A DNA stretch of 64,000 nucleotides, taken from positions 25,825,054-25,889,053 of the forward strand of contig OX326957.1 in assembly GCA_946800325.1 (NCBI GenBank). The letters run 5' to 3'. The notes beneath the pieces are model-generated. The model saw only the letters and a program-made list of their open reading frames with translations. It was not told the DNA's origin and searched no databases. Positions 1 to 9,131 of the stretch are shown piece after piece. The translations under genes were made by a program, and so were the position numbers. The first letter of the stretch is position 1. Every line of letters starts with the position of its first letter. Origin of the DNA: Luzula sylvatica (taxonomy: Eukaryota > Streptophyta > Magnoliopsida > Poales > Juncaceae).

Positions 1-15
1 TTATATCATATTCGT

Positions 16-139
16 ATGCTCGAGTCGATGACATGATCTCAAGAATTGGGAATGTGTCGCGTCCCTCATTCCGCTACGCAGAGCGCGACACCTCGAGTCC
101 CTATAGTGGTATCAGAACGACCGTTGTCGATTCGAGCAT
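16..139. repeat. Nested inverted repeats around a tRNA-Met primer-site-like motif
   Basis: Outer arms of 13 bp (16-28 and 127-139) are inverted copies with one mismatch. Inside them, GTGTCGCG (54-61) and CGCGACAC (84-91) form a perfect 8-bp stem. TGGTATCAGAAC at 107-118 resembles the primer-binding site of plant LTR retrotransposons primed by initiator tRNA-Met, whose usual form is TGGTATCAGAGC. The base pair just before it is not the CA expected at an LTR end, so assignment as a true primer site is weak. It could equally be a decayed element boundary or chance. Confidence 0.35.
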
Positions 140-224
140 CGGATGAAATGCGTATAAGTGTTATGCACATGTTTGCATGGATTTTGATACTTTGAAAATT
201 AGATTTTCGGTTAAAATCACAAGT

Positions 225-386
225 AAAACTTACTAGTGATCAATCTTGTGATGATTGAGAGTATATAGCAGTGATCGTGAAAGAGTTTTATGATTGGTTG
301 TTTTGAAAGCGGTCGAAAACGGCAAAAAAGACAAAAGTTCGGGGTTTTTTTTCAAACGTTAGACAAAACTTACTAGTGATCAATCT
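225..386 (+). repeat. 22-bp direct repeat pair
   Basis: Identical 22-bp copies containing ACTTACTAGTGATC lie at 225-246 and 365-386, 140 bp apart. The sequence between them is not obviously repeated. The pair belongs to the same repeat-rich stretch as the 72-bp tandem duplication just downstream and may be untranslated DNA of a retroelement. Confidence 0.6.
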
Positions 387-447
387 CCGGAAGCACCATC
401 CGTTAGAACATAATATGGGTGCGGGTTGTAGCATGCATATGTGACCC

Positions 448-591
448 TGTGAAAGAGTTTCACGACCCTATATGTTCCATTCAAACGAAGAGGTTCATCC
501 GTTCGAACGGAAGGAACCTTGTGAAAAGAGTTTCACATCCTTATGGTCCGTTCGAAATGAAGAGTCTACTCATTCGAACAAAAGGATCCCT
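448..591 (+). repeat. Two tandem ~72-bp units with hairpins
   Basis: Units at 448-519 and 520-591 align along their length with substitutions. Each opens with an inverted repeat GTGAAA / TTTCAC around a 3-4 base loop and later holds TTCGAA-type palindromes (for example GTTCGAAC at 501-508). The open frame that crosses them has no recognisable protein features, so I read this as non-coding repeat DNA, possibly retroelement leader or LTR sequence. Confidence 0.6.
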
Positions 592-3088
592 GGTTGTTGT
601 TTTCAGTTTCTGACTGCAAATTTCGAAAACTTAAGTTTTATGTATCAATAAAATTCAAATAAATCATAAAATCATATAATATAATCATTATAGGTTATTT
701 ACATGTTTATAATTCATAAATCTTGTGATAAGTCGATGTAATGTGATTATGTCGAAGGTTTAATATATATAGCATGATTCCTTCGCAATATTTAAGTTGT
801 GAAAATGCCATCCATGTCTACAACCATCGGGATCGATTTACGTGTAGTGTGGTTTCAGGCCAAAGTCAGGGACACAATATTGTGTGTATCGATAGGATGG
901 TTGTTAGGATTTCGGACAACCTTATCGCACAACGAAACTTATCCGAAACCCTAAACCGCAAATCTGTGTATGATTATTAGACACGAAGGAAGAGTTTCAA
1001 CGATTTATACCTCAGATTTGGCTAATTCGGTTGAAGGGCACTTGCAGAGATCACGTCAGGAGATGTCGGACTGACACCATCCTCTATCGGTATCCACATG
1101 TGACTGCTAGGACTGGCTGTGGAGACCTTCAATGCTAGTTGAATCCCCCTCCCCTTTCAGAAAACCAGCTGCCACCTCTCTCTTTTCTTTCTTCAAAAAA
1201 TTAGGTTACAACTAGAGTTAGGTTAAAATGATGAAGAGTTTGATTGTTATATATACCGAATTTATTTCTCCAATCAGTGAATAACCTCATGTAGTCATTT
1301 GTATAGTATCTCATACTTGCACCTCTTCATATTCAGCCTCGAGTTTCTGTGTCCAATCCAAACATGTATTTGTGTATGACCCTATATGTTTATTCAATGT
1401 TAGAAACATATTAAATCTGCATTTAAATATGTAAATCATAAGTGGCCTCTAGCAATACATTATGACTACCCAAATTAAATAAATGATTCGTGATCATATT
1501 TTATTTATCAAATAGACAACTAACTAGTTCTTTTGTTCTCTCGACATCTGTTGACCAAAGGCATGATAACTTGTCATCCTTTCTAAATCAAATTAACTAT
1601 TTCCCGATCTAGAATCAGATTGAATATTCAATTTGGCATTAACAACACATGTTAATCTGTTGAGCGTGGCCACACATTTTCTTCAATCCTAATTCATCAA
1701 GGGATCCACAGAGATATCTCTTTCATAATACGAAAGGAACAAATTTCATCTTAGTTATTCGCATCCGTTATCATGTTTCATGTAATATCCAATAATGATC
1801 TTATAATTATTCGGTTAAAGATAACGAAGAAACATATATAAATATCACAATTCACATATAAGAAATCCCGTGATAACTTCAGGTGCAATAACTAAAGCTC
1901 TATTTGTTACGAGAATATGTATAATGACAATAACCATGAGTATTGATCAATCCAATATGTAGTCTCAAATACATATATATTCCATATTTGATATCTCAAT
2001 GTCCATGATCAGTAAAACGTGATCATCTCATATGCTAATATACTGGTGCACACTATATTGTCTATTACCTTATACATGTATATCTCCAATATAAATCATA
2101 TATATATGACCATGGATATTTATAATTGTATTACTTTCATCTTTACAATTTTACTATCATAATCACATATAATCACATATTATGATGATGTACAAACTAG
2201 TTATACAATTCATGATTTATTTAAACATTCCTAAATATGTTAATAAATCATATACTATTAAATGAACTTTAATCACTTATAATATTAGAACTTTATTGAA
2301 ACATAATATTAGATTAACACAAACATAATTAATAACTGATATCACTGTTTACATACAAGCTAAACTTTTGACAATAGGGCATTATTTTTTCAGTGGTATG
2401 AGTTGATTGAGGACTTACGTGGTTTCAGGCCAAAGTCGGACACGCTAGTAGTTAAATTGAACGATACGTGGATATAATTGTGACTTAACCGTCCAACCCA
2501 ATCAGATTGAAGTCCGGGACATATATTGGATGCACACACTGAATTCTGATTATATGTGATACGATTCGATACTGAAATTCCATAAAGGTTAAGAGTCGCA
2601 TTGGATGCGATAGGATTTAATCCTACCTAAATAGCGAGATCTCACTTGTCGGCCAAAGTCATTTGTGGGAGGATTGTGAAATATGGATCTTGAGGTGTTA
2701 TCGAACTACGAGTTCCTAATCGGTATGCGGGTTACCGATTTGATAAAAATAACACATTTCATATAAATCATTCATATAAAAATATAGATTAAGTACGTAT
2801 GGTTAGTAACTCGTAGAATCATGTCTTCGAGCAACACCAATACCATGTGGATAAGATCGGTCTTAGAGAAAGAAAATCTTGTGGGACGGAACTACCTCGA
2901 TTGACACCGAAACCTAAGAATAATTCTTAGGAAAGAGGATAAACGCCACGTGTTGGACACGAAATTGATAGAACCGCGCCCGAGACTTTGTTTTAGAGAA
3001 AGTCGCATTCGATAAACTTAAGAAGAAATCGAATGATGTGACATGTCTTATGTTTTAGAGAAAGCCGCATTCGCATGTATGAACGCAT
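592..3088. other. AT-rich, retroelement-like DNA without a gene
   Basis: No convincing coding region on either strand. The only clear structure is a 19-bp identical direct repeat (core GGTTTCAGGCCAAAGTC) at 849-867 and 2419-2437, a shorter echo of it near 2652, and a second local duplication around TTTTAGAGAAAG near 2990 and 3050. The middle (about 1200-2380) is very AT-rich and shares short phrases such as ACTTCAGGT with 12.1-14.5 kb and 16.9-17.1 kb, suggesting dispersed remains of one retroelement family. Identification would need a repeat library. Confidence 0.4.
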
Positions 3089-3216
3089 TTGCTAGACTCA
3101 TTTGCTAGCTTTTGGACACGAAATAAGTATTTTAAGATTCTTACTCATTTTTATTTATTTGTTTATTTTCTTTGATAATTATTTTTCTTTTACTTGCTAG
3201 ACTCATTTGCTAGCTT
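3089..3216. repeat. 23-bp direct repeat flanking an A-rich 82-bp segment
   Basis: Identical 23-bp copies at 3089-3111 and 3194-3216 flank 82 bp that are A-rich on the minus strand. The right copy encodes the C-terminal end of the zinc-knuckle ORF. If the 82 bp were a later insertion, the flanks would be its target duplication, and in its absence the ORF would run on for a few more codons. A local copying error is the alternative. Confidence 0.55.
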
Positions 3217-4416
3217 CCTCATCTCTTCCTGCATTCCCGATTTAACCTTCACCCCCAAAGCTTTCAATATCCTGCACACATCATCGATGTCTAAGCTATT
3301 TCTCTCTTCCCTACATTCATTATCACTTCTATAGTATGTTTTCTTTCTTTGATCTGGTTGAATTTCTTTATATTGCGCTAATTGAGCTTTCTGTGTTGCA
3401 GGAATATATTCTTCAGGTTGCTTGCTTGACAACCTCTCACTCCTTCTCAGTAGCCTAACTGGCACCATTGCCAATGGTTTACATTGATCTTCTTCCTCTA
3501 TCATTCTCTCTTCTTTAGGTACTTCTACTTCCTCTTCAATATCCCCCCATCTCACTTTCTTCTTGGTTTCTTCATTTCGATTTTCTTTGCTATCAGATTT
3601 TCAGGGAATCATTTGAAGATTTTTGACACCATTGCCGACTGACCTAGATTCTCCTTTACTCTCCATTACAAGCTCTCCAGTATACTCTCCATTCTGCCCT
3701 GACTGCGCTTTGGAACCATTGCTACCTCTGTCCTTATTCAAAGGTGTGAGAAAGATCAATCCATCCTTAGGATTTACTGTCTCCGCTATTATCTCAGGCT
3801 CCTTCTCCACCCTTTTCTCTTTAACTTCAAATCTTTGCTCTTTTCTAACCCAAGAACCACTCTGATTCCAGGTATTATTTTTGGGATTTTCTATCACAAA
3901 GATTGGAGCTACTATGGTGTTTTCTTGATCATCCAATTTTACTTGAAGAGGTATTTCTCTTACATTATCCACTTCTACTTCCAAATTGACATTGAATTGA
4001 GATTTTCTTTTTATTTCTTTCAGAATTCCAAAGCTTCCCACGAGAATTTGAAGATTTTGCCACGTAACCGCCATTATAGGAATTCTTTTGATCAAGATCT
4101 GAACCCTTTTTTTCTTTTCTTTTTGTAATACTTGTTCATTCTTGATTCCCAAAGCTCCTTCACTCAAGAAAACCTTGTATTCATATGGCCTGATTACTGA
4201 TTTGGAATTCTTGTAACAATTTGCTGCCACATGGCCTGAACCTTTGCAATTGAAACACTTGATTGCTTCTCTGCAATTCACTCTATCGTGCGAGTTTGTG
4301 AGACACCTTGTGCACCACATTGATCGATTTTTCTGATTTTTCTTCTTATTTTCCACTTTCGTCCATCCTTCCTCATCCAAATTTCCTTTTTGCGATGTTT
4401 CTTGAGAATCCGCCAT
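3190..4416 (-). pseudogene. LINE-type ORF1 / gag-like zinc-knuckle protein, one internal stop
   Basis: One reading frame runs from ATG at 4416 to 3190, interrupted only by TGA at 3603-3601. It would give 271 residues before and 136 after the stop (15 codons upstream of 3555 plus 121). Two CX2CX4HX4C zinc knuckles sit at residues 35-48 (Cys35, Cys38, His43, Cys48) and 54-67 (Cys54, Cys57, His62, Cys67). This is the nucleic-acid-binding motif of retroelement gag and plant L1 ORF1 proteins. The rest is charged and lysine/glutamate rich. After the stop a run beginning RWGDIEEE is typical of plant retroelement ORF1 tails. The ATG is in a good context (GGCAGCAATGG). No reverse transcriptase follows, so the element is truncated. 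I infer the LINE class from the leader and the ORF and have no RT to prove it. Confidence 0.6.
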
Positions 4417-4830
4417 TGCTGCCTCCTTCTCTCTCGCTTATTCCTCAAAAAGTCCTTACGTCCAGGATCAAGAACCAGGTGAGAGGCGACAAGGGAGTTG
4501 AAGAAGCTGAGTTGTTCTTGCGAACGTCCTCGATCTCTTTTCTCGCCCTTGCCGCTTCTCTAGGCCGGCTACACCCCGAGGGGGCTAAAACCTAGTCCGG
4601 TCTTTCACCCTTTCCGACGAACTCCCGCAAGAAATCCCTTTGGAGCAAACCCTAGATCGCCCTAAGATCGCCCTAAGATCGCCAATATCACAAAGGACCA
4701 AAAAACACTGATAAAAAATCTATACGATAGAAATCTCCAAGATCCTCTCTCTTTCTGAAAACCCTAGAAGAGTCGCCAAAAAGGGAGAAATCAAGAAAGG
4801 ATAAAACGTGCCTCCACCCCCACCCTCGCC
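4417..4830 (-). mobile_element. Probable 5' leader of the LINE-type element
   Basis: Read on the minus strand, this GC-richer stretch leads straight into the ORF1 start. It carries an 11-bp repeat (GATCGCCCTAA in plus orientation, at 4655, 4666 and 4677) and AAACCCTAG-like phrases, in the style of plant LINE and gene leaders. The upstream limit near 4830 is set by a change to a low-complexity CCACC-rich run and is approximate. Confidence 0.45.
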
Positions 4831-5760
4831 TCCATCTCCACCTCACCACCCTTGTCATCTTCATGTTCGTCTACGCCCTCTCTCCTGCCCCTGATGTTGT
4901 CGTCTCTGACAGCCACCGACCCTTCCCCGCCCATTTAACCCTCCAACCCTCATCCCTTCCTCTCTTCGAGCTTGGTGCTTGATTCTCCTTAAAAAATGGC
5001 CAGCTACAATCATTGACCCTCCGGCAATAACTTTTGACCCCCTCCCCTCTCCTACCAACACATCCTAACCCGAAACCAACTCTCTATCTATGGCAAAGGT
5101 GACATTTCTCTCTTTTTTCTTGCCTCTTCTCTTGCCAAGTACGCCGTACCGCTAGTGGCCAAGTAGAGGGCAGCGGTACACGAAACTGACATACGACATC
5201 GGTTGATGGCACTTACGTAGAAAATGGAGTCTTACGACCAAGCACATGACAAGGCAGTCGGCATAAGACAGTGCCAAGCACAGCGCAACAAATGGATTGA
5301 CTAGGAACGTCGATCTAAGATCATGACGGGGCTCCACCCTTCTTCTCTGCGAGACCATAACTCAACCTCATTCTTCCTTGCAGGACAACACTTGAGATTC
5401 AGATGAGGATTTAGTGTTTGAATTCTTAATTTTCGATCAAACGGCATCGGCAATTGGCACATGATGCCGGCAAAAGATAGAATGGCATCGGCCGAAGGCA
5501 AACGTTGCTGATATGCCATACCGACAGAAAGCAAAAGACGGTGAAAAATTGTTTTCATTGACGACGGCGGCTGTCGACAAATTAGGGTTTGCTAATCCTA
5601 ATTAAAATTTCTTTGTTTTGTTAATGGGCCAATTGAATTATAGATCAAGCCATGTAATTTTCTTTTTCTTAAGAAAATGTATCTCTTTCTCATTTTAATT
5701 ATATAACATCCCTAAGGTGGCAAACCTTAATTAAAAAAAAAAAAAAAAATACGATATACG
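4831..5760. other. Moderate-GC segment ending in a 17-A run; no recognised gene
   Basis: Open frames here have no recognisable domains. The phrase GGCATCGGC or its variants recurs at about 5195, 5442 and 5483. An A-run of 17 (5733-5749) could be the tail of a plus-strand retroposed sequence. I cannot name a source, and the run may be simple slippage. Confidence 0.3.
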
Positions 5761-6103
5761 ATCCGATTCTTTAATAGGCTGACAAAATATAAACAAAGAT
5801 AAATGAGAGAGATGCAATCTATTCGTTTATTCCTTTTCTAAAACAATCATTTATCAATAAATATAGAATATCTACACAATAGTGATTTCCTTAATTTGAA
5901 AACTAAACGGTGTTAACTCATCATCCAGTCATGATCTAACACAAATCACAAATAAATCTAACGGTCTAAAAATTAATAGCATGAATCCTTTAAAATTTTA
6001 AATACTATTAAAAACGGTGTAGTCTAACTATATATATTACAACAAGTCTAAAGGTATGGAGAATCTTTTTGATTTAAGCAATAATCCAAACCTATTCGGA
6101 ATA
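5761..6103. other. AT-rich spacer, nothing seen
   Basis: About 340 bp of AT-rich DNA. I find no coding frame, no RNA gene and no clear repeat in it. Confidence 0.4.
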
Positions 6104-6212
6104 GAACAAACCTCACAAAAAAACTAAAAAAAATAAGACAAATAATTGATATTTTTTTAGAACAAACCTCACAAAAGAACTAAAAAGAAAAGAAATAATT
6201 GATATTTTTTTC
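6104..6212 (+). repeat. Tandem duplication, ~56-bp unit x2
   Basis: GAACAAACCTCACAAA starts both 6104-6159 and 6160-6212, and both units end in AATAATTGATAT followed by a T-run. Part of the first copy (6132-6152) is also present at 18889-18909, where the long segmental duplication begins. Confidence 0.65.
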
Positions 6213-6220
6213 CTGTGGCT

Positions 6221-7517
6221 TCTATCATACACCCTTTTCCTTATCATGCACCCATTTTCAAGGGTATTTGGAGTAATTATCCATTTATGAATATTTAAGG
6301 TAAGATCACAAATATATTTATCAATTAATGTTTGACTAAATTGGAATTTGTTGTTGTTGTTCATTTAAAAAAAAATGTCCATAAAAGATAAATGGGGAAT
6401 TCTTGAAAAACCCCCCAACTTTTTTGGAAATTCTGAAAAACCCCCTGTACTTTTAGAAACCCCCCTATCTTTTTTAGATTCCCTCAAAAACCCCCTATAT
6501 TTTTTGCTTCTTCAAAAACCCCCTAACTTTTTTAGATTCTCTCAAAAACCCCCTATATTTTTATTATGTTTTTTTAAAAATAACCATTATACCCTTTAGT
6601 TTTATTTTTTTAATTTCTATAATTTAATAAATAATGAATATATATTGAACTATTATAAAAAAATTAAAAATAAATAATATATTATATTATAATATTATAA
6701 TATATAATATATAGTATTAAAATATTATAGTAAATAATATATTGATATTAAAATATCATTTTCGACAATTATTATAATATTTTAATATTAATATATTATT
6801 TATTATAATAATTTAATATCTATGTATTATTTATTATAATATTTTAATATCAATAAATAATATATGATATTAAATTATTATAACATTTTTATTGATATTT
6901 TAATATCAATAAAATTATAAATAATAAATAATGCATGCTATTATATTATTATAACATTTTTATTGATATTTTAATATCAATAAAATTATAAAAAATAAAT
7001 AATGCATGATATTAAAATATTATAATAAATAATACATTGATATTAAAATATTATAATAATTGTTGAAAATGATATTTTAATATCAATTTATTATTTATTA
7101 TAATATTTTAATACTATATATTATATATTATAATATTATAATATCATATATCATTTATTTTTAATTTTTTATAATAGTTTAATATATATTCATTATTTAT
7201 TAAATTATAGAAATTTAAAAAATAAAATTAAAGGGTATAATGGTTATTTAAAAAAAAACATAATAAAAAGATAGGGGTTTTTTGAGAGAATCTAAAAAAG
7301 TTAGGGGGTTTTTGAAGAAGCAAAATATATAGGGGGTTTTTGAGGGAATCTAAAAAAGATAGGGGGGTTTCTAAAAGTATAGGGGGTTTTTCAGAATTTC
7401 CAAAAAAGTTTGGGGGTTTTTCAAGAATTCCCCAAGATAAATTTTATGATACATCCTTTTACAAATATAATTAATTGCTAAAATATCCAAAATACCCTTG
7501 TAAAAGGGTGTATGATA
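6221..7517. mobile_element. Outer foldback-like sequence split by the MULE insertion
   Basis: CTATCATACACCCTTTT at about 6221-6237 is repeated inverted at about 7501-7517. The right part is itself a dyad: 7444-7463 pairs with about 7497-7516 with a couple of mismatches. The Mutator-like element at 6394-7433 lies between them, so I read this as an older palindromic element or MITE that received the MULE. Its exact ends are not clear. In the duplicate at 18889 onward this whole block is missing. Confidence 0.4.
6394..7433. mobile_element. Non-autonomous Mutator-like foldback element (long TIRs)
   Basis: The two halves are inverted copies for at least about 450 bp, starting GGGGAATTCTTG at 6394 and ending with its reverse complement at 7433. 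A perfect 9-bp direct repeat, AAGATAAAT, flanks it (6385-6393 and 7434-7442). Nine-bp target duplications are the signature of the Mutator superfamily. The outer ~200 bp of each arm hold six A4-5C5-6 boxes about 25-31 bp apart, and the inner part is almost pure A/T, with a 70-bp direct duplication near 6880-7020. No transposase is encoded, so movement would depend on an enzyme supplied elsewhere. The short proteins predicted across the arms are artefacts of the C-box repeats. Confidence 0.85.
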
Positions 7518-7543
7518 GAATTCCCCTTTTTTTCCCCATATAT

Positions 7544-8328
7544 GTATATATAAACTACACAAACAAAACAATCTCCAACAAAATTAAGTTAAAAAAATTA
7601 AGATATAAATAACAATAAATTGTAAATTGATATTTGGTTCATTTAAACATCTGTCTAATTATTTGATTACTTCAAAATGAGATATGATATCTTATTTCAC
7701 TCTTTCTTATTATCCGAAAGAAACTAATGTCTAAGAACATTGCAACCAAATATAATAGAATTGTATATAGACATAGATAGGAAATAAAAAAAATACTGTA
7801 ATTATATTTCAATGATTCTCCACATACTCCCGATATTTTATACAAATAATATTGTATTTGATGTGGCATGTTGAATAAGACTATATTATCTTGGGTATTT
7901 TCACCTCTGCATGAATGGACGGAATCTTTAAAGACAACGTTCCCGCGATCCGGATAAACAATGTCAATTTTATTATTATACTTTATTATATATTGATTTT
8001 GTGTGTATATTATATTTAAACATTATAATTTAAGGTATTTTTTTTTTATCAATATCAATATATACTATTTTACTATATTTTTGTTTCAACAGTTCGTACC
8101 ACTCTGGGTGCGATTTACTAGCGACACTATAGCGCCGTAACATAATAAATTACAATATTGCGATTTCGATATTTTTGTCGTTATTTGAGCTACAACAATG
8201 TATTGCGTCGTTATTTAAATCATTGATTTCAAATAATAAAATAATAAATTTTCATAAAAAATAAAATAGAGAAGGCATATTAACAAACATGAGATAAAAA
8301 ATGAAAATTAAAGAATCCGGGATATGGT
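7544..8328. other. 3' flank of PP2C copy 1, AT-rich
   Basis: Non-coding AT-rich DNA matching 18910-19735 in the duplicate with many substitutions and small indels. A better conserved phrase is CGATTTACTAG near 8112 and 19511. I see no gene, and conservation is explained by shared descent through the duplication. Confidence 0.6.
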
Positions 8329-8927
8329 TAGGGGTGTCAACGGTTCGGATCCGGTTCGGATAGTGGTCATACCAGATCCATATCCATATTGTCGGATCCG
8401 GATACGGTTCGGATAATAAACGGATACGGATACGGTTCGGATATTGTCGGATACGGATACGGATACGGTTCTGTTTCGGATATTAAAACGGATACTATGT
8501 TATCATAACGTAACTTACTTTTTAGTTATAAATATATATAATTTGTGACATGAACGATAAATATGATTATATTTAAACATAATTTTACGATTGTGAGTTA
8601 AATCACTTACAAATCATTAATTTGTATATGATTTTTCGACTAATATCAAATATAATACATAAAATAATATATAATATGAGTATCCGGATCCGGTTTCGGA
8701 TACTCGAATCTAGTTTCGAGTATCCGGATCCTAAAAATATCCGGATCCGGAACACGGATCCGGTTCCCGCACCAAAACCGAATATCGAATCCGGTTCCGG
8801 ATCTTAAAATTAGCAACCAGATCCATATCCGGATCCACTTGGATTCGGATATTTTTTTCGAATCCGGATATTTTTTCGGATACGGTTCGGGTCGGTTCGG
8901 GCAATATCCACACCATTGACATCCCTA
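8329..8927. mobile_element. Small non-autonomous hAT element
   Basis: The ends are imperfect inverted repeats, TAGGGGTGTCAACGG at the left and, read inward from the right, TAGGGATGTCAATGG. A perfect 8-bp target duplication GATATGGT flanks the element (8321-8328 and 8928-8935), the length made by hAT transposases. The corresponding site in the duplicate near 19727-19735 has GATATGGC only once with no insert, which is an empty site. The interior is non-coding: subterminal arrays of CGGATACGGTTCGGATA-like repeats on both sides of an AT-rich core. Proteins predicted across the arrays are repeat artefacts. Confidence 0.9.
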
Positions 8928-9131
8928 GATATGGTTGTGCCAAGATAATTGGGCAACGATAATAAATACAATAAAAGCATTAGATATTTTTTTTGAGTTT
9001 TTATTGAAAAACATTACATAATTTTTTCTTGAGTTTTTACTGAAAAATCTTAGGTATTTTGACAGTCACTCATCTATTTGCTTGATTTTTCTTGGAATAA
9101 TAAAAAAAAAGAATCATAAAATTATTTAAAA

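Noticed and set aside
107..118. True LTR boundary at the primer-site-like motif
   Set aside because: No TG...CA terminus next to it and no second LTR or gag nearby; kept only as a low-confidence motif.
774..980. Plus-strand frame of 68 codons
   Set aside because: No domain or conservation signal; lies in repeat-like AT-rich DNA.
6375..7571. Frames through the MULE arms and G-quadruplex potential of the GGGGG blocks
   Set aside because: The proteins are artefacts of the A/C boxes. The G-runs are 25-31 bp apart, too far for a standard quadruplex by sequence rules.
8622..8943. Frames on both strands across the hAT element
   Set aside because: Repeat-encoded strings from the CGGATACGGTT-type subterminal repeats; no transposase motif.
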